Assembly: GCA_910585415.1 (NCBI GenBank)
Contig: CAJUDT010000011.1
Location: 1-39,657, forward strand
DNA length: 39,657 nt
Origin: an uncultured Flavonifractor sp.
Lineage (GTDB): Bacteria > Bacillota > Clostridia > Oscillospirales > Oscillospiraceae
Reading direction: 5' to 3'
Shown: piece after piece, positions 32,491 through 39,657 of the stretch
Numbering within the stretch: the first letter of the stretch is position 1
Layout of the letters: each line of letters begins with the position of its first letter
Translations under genes and position numbers: made by a program
The notes under the pieces: generated by a model
Database searches by the model: none
What the model was told of the DNA's origin: nothing
Seen by the model: only the letters and a program-made list of their open reading frames with translations

Positions 32491-33206
32491 AGGCCAGCTC
32501 CTTGCTTCAAGAAGCGGAGGTATGCTTTTACAAAATCCCGGTACTTGTATTTGGAGATGAGCAGCAGCTCCCCGCTGGTCAGGGTCAGCTCCGTTTTGCT
32601 GTACCCCTCCACATAGGCGAGGTTGACCAAGTAGCCCTTGTGGATACGGTAGAACTGGCCGTTCAGCTCGGCCTCCAGGTCCCGGATTTTCCCGTAGCAG
32701 GAAAACGCGCCGTCCTTCAGGTGCAGTACCACTTTGTGATTGCTGCTCTCAATGTAGTAAATGCTGTCCAGCGGGACCGTCCGGCTGGCTCCGGCGGACT
32801 GGAGGGTGAGGGAAGCCTGTGGACGGTCCTGGCCTGCCTTGATGTGCTTCACCGCGCGGGCAAAGACCTGGGCGAATTTTTCCTCGTCTACCGGTTTTAG
32901 CAGGTACTGGAACGCCCCTACATCAAAGGCGTCGAATACATACCGCTCATAGCCGGTCACGAAAACGATGACCGGCAGTGTTCCGGCTGTCCGCGCCCGG
33001 ATTTGATTGGCCAGGGCCATTCCGTCCGGGCCGTTGGCGTCCAGCGCGATGTCCAGAAAAAGCAGGTCAAATTCACGGCGGTCTGCAAGGCAGTCACCAG
33101 CAGAAGCGTATTCCACAAGCTCACAGGGGCAGGACTGGGCCCGAATCAGGGCGGAAAGATAGGCGCGGGCCGGGGCTTCATCGTCGCAAATCGCTATTTT
33201 AATCAT
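32487..33206 (-). CDS. LytTR-family response regulator
   Basis: A 239-residue regulator. The receiver domain has D8/D9, D52 in LFLDIAL, VFVTGYERY and LLKPVDEEKF. The C-terminal LytTR DNA-binding domain (about 135-235) has Y-Y-I-E-S-S-N-H-K, F-Y-R-I-H-K-G-Y-L-V-N and the final K-Y-K-Y-R-D-F strand. Such regulators (AgrA, LytR, VirR) control virulence, bacteriocin or envelope genes. It is the first gene of a four-gene minus-strand operon. I see no clear promoter in the 100 bases upstream. The ribosome site is AGAGGAAC. Confidence 0.92.
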   Translation of the reverse strand: MIKIAICDDEAPARAYLSALIRAQSCPCELVEYASAGDCLADRREFDLLFLDIALDANGPDGMALANQIRARTAGTLPVIVFVTGYERYVFDAFDVGAFQYLLKPVDEEKFAQVFARAVKHIKAGQDRPQASLTLQSAGASRTVPLDSIYYIESSNHKVVLHLKDGAFSCYGKIRDLEAELNGQFYRIHKGYLVNLAYVEGYSKTELTLTSGELLLISKYKYRDFVKAYLRFLKQGAGL

Positions 33207-33310
33207 GTCGCTGTTCCTCTATCTGTCTATTCGTACAAATGACCGCCGGGGTAAGTCCGTTGACGTGACTGGACGGTTTGGCAGCGCAACTGGACGTCCT
33301 GGGGGTAGAA

Positions 33311-33349
33311 AAACGCGGTGCATGGACCCTTTGCCCATGCACCGCGTTT
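33311..33349 (-). terminator. Terminator of the SLH protein gene
   Basis: A perfect 15-bp stem (AAACGCGGTGCATGG / CCATGCACCGCGTTT). On the minus strand, the direction of the SLH gene that ends at 33403, it is followed by a T-run (GTTTTTCTACC). Confidence 0.85.
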
Positions 33350-33402
33350 ACCTGGTTCAATATACGGTTGGAAATCAAATGCCGGGGTTATTCAAGGGGG
33401 AA

Positions 33403-36400
33403 TCACATGGTCAGAACGCGGTGGAGGATGGTGGCCATCTCAGCGCGGGAGAGGGAACCGGTGGGATTCAGACGGCCTGCGTTGTCGCCCTTGATGATGC
33501 CCGCCTGCACCAGAGCGCTGACGGCCCCCTGAGCGTAAGGGGCGACGTTCCCACGGTCGGCAAAGGTGCTGAGGGAGGCCTCCGCGCCGTCCCGCAGGCT
33601 GCCGCCGGTGGCGTTGATGGTCCGCTGGATGAGAAGCATGGCGTCCTGACGGGTGAGGGGAGAGGTGGGGTTGAAGGTTCCGCCGCCGCCGCCGGTGGCG
33701 ATGCCCATTGCCTTGGCCGCAGCGATGGCCTGGGCGTAATAGCTGTCCTGGGGCACGTCGGTAAAGCTGGCCGTTCCGGCGTTCTGGAGGCCGAAGGCCC
33801 GGTAGAGCATCAGCACGAAGTCGCCGCGGGTGATGTTCTGGGCGGGGGCAAAGTGGGTGGCGTCGGTGCCGGTGACCACGCCCGCCCGGTACAGGTAGTC
33901 CACCGAGGCGGCCGCCCAGCTGTAATTGGCGCCCACATCGGCAAACGTGCCGGAAGAGGTGGGGGCGGTAATAGTAATCTCAACGACTCCGCTGAACTCG
34001 GCGCCGTTCTTATCGGTGCCGGTGTAGTTCAGACGGGCGAGGCCGGTGTACCCGGCCTTGGGGACAAAGACCACCTCGGCCAGGGGAGGCGTGCCGCTGA
34101 CGCGGTAGGTGAGATTGGGGCTGATCTGCCCGCTGTTCTGGGCGGCGCTGCGGTAGCCGGAATAGAGCTTGCCGCAGGTGCTGTCGGGGATGGGGAATTT
34201 GACGAAATCCAGCTGGGCCCCGCCCCGCTCATTGCAGGCGCGAGTGAAGTCCTGGAGAGAGAAGGGCACAGGACTGCCGTTGGTGGTGTAGCGGATGACT
34301 CCGGGCTCCTTGATGGTGTTATAGTTGATTACAATAACGCCCTCAAATTCCTCTTTTGCGGTGGAGCGGCCAGAGAAAGGAATCTGAACGGTGCCGGTGA
34401 GGTTCCGGGCGGGCACAAAGGACACCTGATCCAGATAGGGCTTTTCGTTGCGGTAATACCGGGTGGAGGACTTGACCTGGGTGCCCGAGTTGTTGGAGTA
34501 GTCGTAGTACAGGGTGCCCTTGCTGGCGGCGGGCTGGTCGAAGGTCACATAGTCCAGGGTGGCCTTGGAGCCGAGCTCGTCCTTGCAGTATTCGGTGAAA
34601 TCGGCCAGCTTGAAGGTGATAACCTGCCCGCTGTCGGCGGTGTAGGTGATGTCCCCGGAGTCCTTGCCCACGGTAATCTTCATGGTGCCGGAGAACTTTT
34701 TGCCGCTGGAGCTGTAGCCGCTAAAGCTGATGGAGACGGTACCGGTGTACCCAGAGGCGGGGACAAAGGTGACGTCATCCAGGGCAATGTCCTTGCTGCC
34801 GGGGTTGCGGTAGCAGCGGGTGGAGCTCTTGAGGGCGGTGTTCTGAGAGCTGGAATTGCTGCTGGAATAGACCCCGTACAGGGTGCCCCGGTTGGAGGAA
34901 GGCAGGGAGAAGGTCACATAATCCACCCGGCTGTCCCCGGTGGCGTCCTCGCAGAACTGGTTGAAGTCCCGGATGTTGACCTGAACGGGGGTATTGCGGT
35001 CGGTGGTGTAGGCGATGTCCGAATCGCCCTTCTTGCCCACCTTGATGGAGAGGGTGCCGCTGACATTGTTGTTGCTGCCGCTGCCGTAGGCGGTGAAGGG
35101 GATGGTGACGGTGCCGGTGTAGCCGTCGGCGGCGACGAAGGTCACGTCGTCAATGGCGTCGGTGCCCCGGTCGTAGTATTTTTCGTTGCGGGCCACGGCG
35201 GTGTTGCGGTTGGAGTCCTTGTCGTACTTGAAGTAGAGCGTGCCGCTGGAGCTGCTGGGGAGCTTGTTAAAGACGATGTAATCCAGGCTGCCGCTGGTGC
35301 TGCTGGATTTTTTGAAAAAGCTGTTGAAATCGTCGGCGTCCAGCTCCAGAATGTCGTTCTTGGCAATGGTGTAGTTCAAATTTCCGGATGCGCCAATTGT
35401 GATTTCAATTTTGCCGGTGAAAGAATCGCGGCTGTTGTTGACATAACCGGTGTACTCAATGGTGATGGTCCGGTCAGTGGAGGACTGAGGGACGAACGTC
35501 AGGTCCTCAATCAGGCGCTTGTAATAGGTGCTGCTGCTGTTATAGCCGTAGTTATTGCTGCTGTTGCTGGTATCCGTGACCTTCTCACCGCGGCCCGTGT
35601 TGGTGCTGTAGTCGTAATAGAGGGTGCCGTAGCTGGAGGGAACACTTGTAAACACGATGTAGTCCAGACGGGTACTGCCGCCAAACACATCGTTGCATAC
35701 CCTGTTAAAGTCGCTGGCCACGAAATGTACGACATCGTCGCCGTTGGTGGAGTATTCAATGGTGTCGGCAATGTTGCCGACGGTGACAGAGCAGGATTTG
35801 GAAAATTTTTGGCCGTTGATGGTGACCTCGGCGGTGATGGTGGCAGTACCTGTCCCTTTTGCATAAAGGTTGCAGGTAGCGCCAGTGTAGGAACTGGAAT
35901 TGCTGGAACCAACCGCTACAATATTCCGGTTGTTTGTGGTCCAGGTAATATTTTTAGCGAACGTACTGGGAACAGTCGTACCCTTGATGGAGCCCGTGCT
36001 TCCGCTGCCGCTGAGGGACATGGTCAGGGAAGTAGGGGATATGGTGAGGCTGTTGGCGGTGACGGTTATCCTACAAGTGGCGGTTTTTTTGGTGCCGTCT
36101 GCGTTGGTGACAGTGGCGGTGATATCGGCTGTACCAGCTTTTAGACCTTTGACCAAGCCGCTGGAGCTGACGGATGCGACGGTGGGGGCTTTACTCTCCC
36201 AAGTGACCGCCTTGGTGGTGGCGTTACTCGGGGCCACAGTTGCAGTGAGCTGGAGTGTTTCGTTTACTCCGATACTGGCAGTGGTTTTATTTAAGGTTAC
36301 ACCGGTTGCGGAGATATTTCCATCAGAAACAGTAACCTCACATGTAATTGCTTTAGTATTTCCGTTGTTACTTAACGGAATAGCAACACTGCTTTTTGAA

Positions 36401-36972
36401 AGCAATGGCGGTTCAGCAGAAACTGTTGCGGGCGGTTGAGAAATTTTAGAAGAGGCATTAGACTCACCTTCTGTTTCACCACCTTCAGGATTGCCAGAAG
36501 GGTCTACAGGAGCAGTTGGCTCTATAGTCTCTGTAGCAGGAGGAAGAGTCTCTGTGGCGGGAGGAAGAGTCTCTGTAGTGGGAGGAAGAGTCTCTGTGGC
36601 GGGAGGAAGAGTCTCTGTAGCGGGAGGAAGAGTCTCTGTAGCAGGAGGGGGAGTTTCTGTTTCGGTCCAGGTAACATTAGCGGTAATGGTAGCTGTACCT
36701 TTTCCAACAGCTGTTACGCTCCCTCCAGTGACAGTTGCAACATTATCATTACTAGATTTCCATGTAATAGATTCAACTGTTATACCCTCAGGTGGGGAGT
36801 CTACAGACAACGTTGCTGTTTTAGTACCTGTTAAAGAAAGACTGAGGGTGGTATGATTCAAACTTGGTGTATAATTTACCGCCCCTGCCGCAGGCAGCAT
36901 ACCCACGACGAGCACCAAGGACAGCAGCCCAGCCAAAAGGCGGGAGCCAAGCATTTTCTTTCGCGTATCCAT
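33403..36972 (-). CDS. SLH-domain surface protein with Ig-like and five tandem repeat modules
   Basis: A 1189-residue protein from the ATG at 36972 (AAAGGAG nine bases upstream; an ATG six codons earlier contains that ribosome site and is rejected). It has a signal peptide (about 1-32), a BIG2-like Ig domain, a TETLPPA heptad linker (about 105-155) and two more BIG2-like domains (200-395). Five modules of about 120 residues (395-1005) follow, each with I-x-Y-T, D-F-x-x-x-C, L-D-Y-V-T-F, G-T-L-Y-Y-x-Y, F-V-P-A-x-G-Y-T-G-T-V and a closing strand with F-x-G. The C-terminus has three SLH motifs (about 1007-1189), including ITRGDFVLMLYRAFG and LSRAEMATILHRVL. SLH domains bind pyruvylated secondary wall polymer, so the protein coats the cell surface. 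The role of the repeat modules is unknown. Confidence 0.93.
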   Translation of the reverse strand: MDTRKKMLGSRLLAGLLSLVLVVGMLPAAGAVNYTPSLNHTTLSLSLTGTKTATLSVDSPPEGITVESITWKSSNDNVATVTGGSVTAVGKGTATITANVTWTETETPPPATETLPPATETLPPATETLPPTTETLPPATETLPPATETIEPTAPVDPSGNPEGGETEGESNASSKISQPPATVSAEPPLLSKSSVAIPLSNNGNTKAITCEVTVSDGNISATGVTLNKTTASIGVNETLQLTATVAPSNATTKAVTWESKAPTVASVSSSGLVKGLKAGTADITATVTNADGTKKTATCRITVTANSLTISPTSLTMSLSGSGSTGSIKGTTVPSTFAKNITWTTNNRNIVAVGSSNSSSYTGATCNLYAKGTGTATITAEVTINGQKFSKSCSVTVGNIADTIEYSTNGDDVVHFVASDFNRVCNDVFGGSTRLDYIVFTSVPSSYGTLYYDYSTNTGRGEKVTDTSNSSNNYGYNSSSTYYKRLIEDLTFVPQSSTDRTITIEYTGYVNNSRDSFTGKIEITIGASGNLNYTIAKNDILELDADDFNSFFKKSSSTSGSLDYIVFNKLPSSSSGTLYFKYDKDSNRNTAVARNEKYYDRGTDAIDDVTFVAADGYTGTVTIPFTAYGSGSNNNVSGTLSIKVGKKGDSDIAYTTDRNTPVQVNIRDFNQFCEDATGDSRVDYVTFSLPSSNRGTLYGVYSSSNSSSQNTALKSSTRCYRNPGSKDIALDDVTFVPASGYTGTVSISFSGYSSSGKKFSGTMKITVGKDSGDITYTADSGQVITFKLADFTEYCKDELGSKATLDYVTFDQPAASKGTLYYDYSNNSGTQVKSSTRYYRNEKPYLDQVSFVPARNLTGTVQIPFSGRSTAKEEFEGVIVINYNTIKEPGVIRYTTNGSPVPFSLQDFTRACNERGGAQLDFVKFPIPDSTCGKLYSGYRSAAQNSGQISPNLTYRVSGTPPLAEVVFVPKAGYTGLARLNYTGTDKNGAEFSGVVEITITAPTSSGTFADVGANYSWAAASVDYLYRAGVVTGTDATHFAPAQNITRGDFVLMLYRAFGLQNAGTASFTDVPQDSYYAQAIAAAKAMGIATGGGGGTFNPTSPLTRQDAMLLIQRTINATGGSLRDGAEASLSTFADRGNVAPYAQGAVSALVQAGIIKGDNAGRLNPTGSLSRAEMATILHRVLTM
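36510..36665 (-). repeat. 21-bp tandem units encoding TETLPPA
   Basis: About six 21-base units inside the SLH protein gene encode PPATETL (one with PPTTETL), a linker between Ig-like domains. Unit length and composition parallel the PPVETTx array of the adhesin at 14132. Confidence 0.85.
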
Positions 36973-37025
36973 CACTGAATCTCCTTTCATGATTGAAGGT
37001 GGGCCTGCCGCGTTCGGGGCACGTC

Positions 37026-37069
37026 CGCCCCATCAGGCTTACCTGATGGGGCGCCCCCATGGGGGCGCC
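37026..37069 (-). promoter_or_regulatory. Two overlapping hairpins in the SLH gene leader
   Basis: A perfect 12-bp stem with a CTTA loop (37026-37053) shares four bases with an adjacent perfect 20-base palindrome (37050-37069). In the SLH transcript both cannot form fully at once. They lie between the inferred start point (about 37072) and the ribosome site, without a U-run. Confidence 0.55.
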
Positions 37070-37078
37070 GGTATCCCT

Positions 37079-37107
37079 ATTGTACCGCAAACCTGCACAA
37101 AGGTCCA
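37079..37107 (-). promoter_or_regulatory. Promoter of the SLH protein gene
   Basis: On the minus strand TGGACC (37107-37102), a 17-base spacer and TACAAT (37084-37079). Confidence 0.6.
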
Positions 37108-37242
37108 TACTGTTAAGACTATTTTAAGAAAAGAAAAGTTCCGCGCCGTTCAAAAAATTTTTCCACCCGTCGAATTGGCCCTGTCCGCCGCACAAAAAAT
37201 GGAAGAACATAAAAATCCTTCCTTCCAGTGGGAAAGAAACCC

Positions 37243-37271
37243 TTGCAATTATCCCGCCGATGTGGTATAAT
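37243..37271 (+). promoter_or_regulatory. Promoter of the T-box operon
   Basis: TTGCAA (37243-37248), a 17-base spacer and TATAAT (37266-37271). Confidence 0.8.
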
Positions 37272-37284
37272 CTAACATGACAAA

Positions 37285-37517
37285 ATCGCGCAGATGGGGA
37301 AAATAACGAGCTTTCGGTTCCAAGAGAGGGACGGCCACCGGCTGAAAACCGTCCTGTACCGTGTCGTTTGGTTCGCCCCGGAGCGGCCCTGGAGACAGGG
37401 ACGGCCTGCCCGCCGTTACCGGGCCTTGAGCGCCCGCGCCCAGCGCGGGAATGCGGGTGGTACCGCGGAGAGTATTCGGCTTTTCGCCCCGGCAAGTGGG
37501 GGCGGAGGGCCGTTTTG
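37285..37517 (+). promoter_or_regulatory. T-box riboswitch, phenylalanine specifier (UUC)
   Basis: The T-box core GGGTGGTACCGCGG is at 37455-37468. Stem I can be drawn: base pairing GGGG (37296-37299) with CCCC (37376-37379) and AACGA (37305-37309) with TCGTT (37364-37368) leaves a specifier loop that contains TTC (37372-37374). The AGAGAG element and a GGACGG/CCGTCC distal arm follow the usual order. The intrinsic terminator is a 13-bp stem with G-U pairs (37478-37490 with 37499-37511) and GTTTTGTTGTTT after it. Uncharged tRNA-Phe should stabilise the antiterminator and allow expression of the deacetylase gene and pheS. Confidence 0.9.
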
Positions 37518-37535
37518 TTGTTTCAAGGAGGATGT

Positions 37536-38360
37536 ATGAGAAGAAAATGGATACTTTGGACGGCCCTGGCGCTGGCCGCCGCGCTGCTGGCCGGGTGGCT
37601 GCTGCTTTTGTATGACGCGGCCCTGCTGCCCAGCTTGTCCCCCCGTGTGACGGTGCTCATGTATCACGATGTCGTCCCCGACGGCTCGCCCACCAACGGT
37701 ATGCAGGTCACGGCCAGCCGCTTTGAGGCGGATATGCGCTGGCTCCAGGACAACGGCTATACCACCGTTCTCCCCCGGGAGCTGGCCTCCGGGGAGCCGC
37801 TGCCCGATAAGGCGGTGATGGTCACTCTGGACGATGGTTACGCGGGTAACTACACCTATGCCTTCCCGGTGCTCCAAAAGCTGAACATGAAGGCCGCCAT
37901 CGCCGTGGTGGTGAGTCTGGTGGATCAAAACGGGATGCTGAGTTGGGACATGTGCCGGGAAATGAGCCGCTCGGGTCTGGTGGAGATTGGCACCCATACG
38001 TATAATCTGCATAACCTGGACGGCCGCGGCGGCATGTTCCAGGAGGGTGAGGCCAACGGCATTCAGCACCGGGAGGGTGAGAGTCTGGAGGAGTTTGACG
38101 CCCGCGTGTTGGACGACCTGCGGCTGAGTATCGAGCGGATAGAGGACGAGCTGGGGGAACCGGTGACGTATATGGCCTACCCCTTCGGGGCGGTGGAGCC
38201 CTGGGCGGAGGAATTTATTCAGGAACATCTGGCGGTGACGGTGACCACCCACGAGGGGACGGCCTATCTCTCCGGCGGACTGTATGAGCTGCCCCGCAAG
38301 ATGGTCAGTATGTTCCGGTCCGCCGAGGAGTGCTTTCAGATACTTTGGAGATATCGATAA
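37536..38360 (+). CDS. Membrane-anchored polysaccharide deacetylase (CE4/NodB, IcaB-like)
   Basis: A 274-residue enzyme with an N-terminal anchor (about 6-28). The NodB-type core carries VMYHDV-like entry residues (LMYHDVVPDG), metal and catalytic D99-D100 in TLDDGY, H154 and H159 in GTHTYNLH, and AYPFGA. Family members remove N-acetyl groups from peptidoglycan or from poly-N-acetylglucosamine outside the membrane; which one is undecided. The start at 37536 is set by CAAGGAGG; the frame is open upstream through the riboswitch but that part is not coding. It stands between a phenylalanine T-box and pheS, an unusual place for a cell-wall enzyme. Confidence 0.9.
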   Translation: MRRKWILWTALALAAALLAGWLLLLYDAALLPSLSPRVTVLMYHDVVPDGSPTNGMQVTASRFEADMRWLQDNGYTTVLPRELASGEPLPDKAVMVTLDDGYAGNYTYAFPVLQKLNMKAAIAVVVSLVDQNGMLSWDMCREMSRSGLVEIGTHTYNLHNLDGRGGMFQEGEANGIQHREGESLEEFDARVLDDLRLSIERIEDELGEPVTYMAYPFGAVEPWAEEFIQEHLAVTVTTHEGTAYLSGGLYELPRKMVSMFRSAEECFQILWRYR

Positions 38361-38377
38361 GAAAAGGAGACACGAAC

Positions 38378-39403
38378 ATGAAGGAGACATTGGAACGAAT
38401 CCGACAGGAGGCCCTCTCGGCCCTGGAGGGAACCCAGGCGGCCCAGGAGCTGGAGGCTCTGCGGGTCAAGTACCTGGGGAAGAAGGGGGAGCTCACAGCC
38501 GTCTTGAAGCAGATGGGCCGGCTCTCCGCCGAGGATCGCCCCGTAATGGGGCAGCTGGCCAACGAGGTCCGGGCCAGTTTGGAGAGGGCCATTGAGACTG
38601 CGGCCAAAAAGCTGGAGTCCGCCGCCCTGGAGGCCCGCCTGAAGGCGGAGGCGGTGGATGTGACCATTCCCGGCCAGTCCATCCGGCAGGGGAGAAAGCA
38701 CCCCATGTATTTGGCTTTGGACGAGATTAAGGATATTTTTGTCGGTATGGGCTTTACTGTGCTGGACGGCCCCGAGGTGGAGCTGGCGGAGCTGAATTTT
38801 GACCGGCTCAACGCCGAAGAGGGGCATCCTTCCCGAGATTGGAGCGATACCTTTTATTTTGACGAGGACAGCCGGGTTATGCTGAGAAGTCAGACCTCTC
38901 CCATGCAGGTGCGGGCTATGGATTCCATGGAACTGCCTATTCGGATTATTGCCCCCGGCCGGGTCTACCGGAAGGACGAGGTGGACGCGACGCATTCCCC
39001 CATGTTTCATCAGGTGGAGGGCATGGTGATTGATAAGGGTGTCACAATGGCCGATTTGAAGGGGACCTTAAATACCGTGGTGGAGCAGTTGTACGGCAAG
39101 GGGACCGTCACTCGGTTCCGGCCGCACCATTTCCCGTTTACCGAGCCCTCCTGTGAGATGGATGTTCAGTGTCATAAGTGCGGCGGCGCAGGCTGTCCCA
39201 CCTGTAAAGGGGAGGGGTGGATTGAACTCCTGGGCGCGGGGATGATTCACCCCAATGTGCTGCGGATGGCCCACATTGACCCGGAGGTTTATTCCGGCTG
39301 GGCCTTCGGCATGGGCCTGGAGCGGACCGCAATGCGGCGGTTCAAAATCGCTGACCTGCGGCTGATTTTTGAGAATGATGTGAGGTTTTTGGAGCAGTTC
39401 TAA
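38378..39403 (+). CDS. pheS: Phenylalanyl-tRNA synthetase alpha subunit
   Basis: A 341-residue subunit of normal length, with an N-terminal coiled-coil arm (about 1-85) and a class II core. Motif 2 is seen around GRVYRKDEVDATHSPMFHQ, the phenylalanine-site pattern in RFRPHHFPFTEPSCEMDV, a Cys cluster (CHKCGGAGCPTCKGEG) and motif 3 GMGLERTAMRRF. It charges tRNA-Phe as an alpha2-beta2 enzyme with PheT. The ATG has AAAAGGAGACACGAAC upstream, 17 bases after the deacetylase stop. pheT, which normally follows at once, does not begin in the remaining 254 bases; a dispersed repeat occupies that space. Confidence 0.98.
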   Translation: MKETLERIRQEALSALEGTQAAQELEALRVKYLGKKGELTAVLKQMGRLSAEDRPVMGQLANEVRASLERAIETAAKKLESAALEARLKAEAVDVTIPGQSIRQGRKHPMYLALDEIKDIFVGMGFTVLDGPEVELAELNFDRLNAEEGHPSRDWSDTFYFDEDSRVMLRSQTSPMQVRAMDSMELPIRIIAPGRVYRKDEVDATHSPMFHQVEGMVIDKGVTMADLKGTLNTVVEQLYGKGTVTRFRPHHFPFTEPSCEMDVQCHKCGGAGCPTCKGEGWIELLGAGMIHPNVLRMAHIDPEVYSGWAFGMGLERTAMRRFKIADLRLIFENDVRFLEQF

Positions 39404-39420
39404 ACAGGACTGGAGAGGCC

Positions 39421-39526
39421 TCCGGGGGTGGTGGGGGGTTCCTTTTTGCCTCTTCCTCGTTACTCTGGTGGTGTTCGTTATCTGGTCCCGCCTCCGGCGG
39501 GTTACTTTCCAGCGATGGAAAGTAAC
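39421..39526 (-). repeat. Dispersed palindromic repeat, right copy (inverted)
   Basis: The palindrome GTTACTTTCC-agcgat-GGAAAGTAAC (39501-39526) is preceded by GCCTCCGGCGG and a C/T-rich tail back to about 39421. Its reverse complement matches positions 1-95. The remaining sequence, 39527-39657, is GC-rich with a small CCGGGC-type hairpin and no recognisable gene. Confidence 0.75.
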
Positions 39527-39657
39527 CAAAGATCGCCGGGCTGCGGCCCGGACCCGGGGTCGGGGGGCGGCGGTGGAGGTACGGGGTTTGCAAGCCCTTT
39601 GGTTGTTACCCGCCGTTTTAGCCTCCGCCCTCAATACTTCGGCCATTGGCCCCTCGG

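Noticed and set aside
33205..36144. 979-codon open frame antisense to the SLH gene
   Set aside because: It mirrors the repeats of the SLH gene, is dominated by Gly/Val/Ala runs, and has no ribosome site or domain; the opposite strand has clear SLH and Ig-like domains.
39068..39646. 192-codon minus-strand frame through the right repeat
   Set aside because: It runs from the repeat into the antisense of pheS and is Arg/Pro-rich; it is explained by the repeat plus a pheS shadow.

Overview
The window looks like chromosomal DNA of a high-GC, anaerobic gut Firmicute of the Oscillospiraceae / Flavonifractor-Lawsonibacter type. This is inferred from the GC-rich coding sequence combined with Firmicutes features: AddA rather than RecB, a T-box riboswitch, sigma-A promoters with AGGAGG ribosome sites, an SLH protein, a class B sortase with a fibro-slime adhesin, and a CD1871A-type CXXC peptide. 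No tRNA, rRNA, CRISPR array, insertion sequence or phage module was seen. Many long antisense open frames are GC-driven shadows and are left out.

Layout. 1-175: one end of a dispersed palindromic repeat and a T-poor stretch. 176-3751: addA. 3844-6813: an Ntn-hydrolase (minus), a HicA/DUF1902 toxin-antitoxin pair (minus) and an XRE-membrane regulator (plus); two identical 15-bp palindromes lie in their promoter regions. 6866-8594: a BceRS-like two-component system without a neighbouring BceAB. 8740-15724: a promoter, a structured leader RNA, a 1936-residue fibro-slime/SpaA surface protein and its class B sortase. 15763-17376: a FapA/DUF342 protein (minus). 17700-18466: a dinB-like polymerase IV pseudogene with an internal deletion. 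18596-21026: a MerR-type promoter and an ABC-2 exporter. 21153-21725: a protein made of two copies of a winged-helix-like unit. 22025-23662: a redox module (thioredoxin-like lipoprotein, CXXC peptide, membrane 4Fe-4S protein). 24138-29195: a two-component system followed by a MacB-like ABC transporter; both transcription units start from the same unusual promoter architecture. 29309-33206 (minus): a translationally coupled LytTR/AgrC-like two-component system with two paralogous proteins of unknown function. 33403-36972 (minus): an SLH cell-surface protein with five tandem modules. 37243-39403: a phenylalanine T-box that leads first into a polysaccharide deacetylase and then into pheS. 39404-39657: a second, inverted copy of the repeat found at position 1.

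The region is dominated by envelope biology: two large surface proteins, a sortase, a deacetylase, two ABC exporters and four signalling modules. The most promising leads are the coupled LytTR-plus-paralog operon (29309-33206), the T-box-controlled deacetylase, the shared response-regulator boxes at 24138 and 25964, the MerR promoter with no merR gene beside it, and the folded leader in front of the adhesin.
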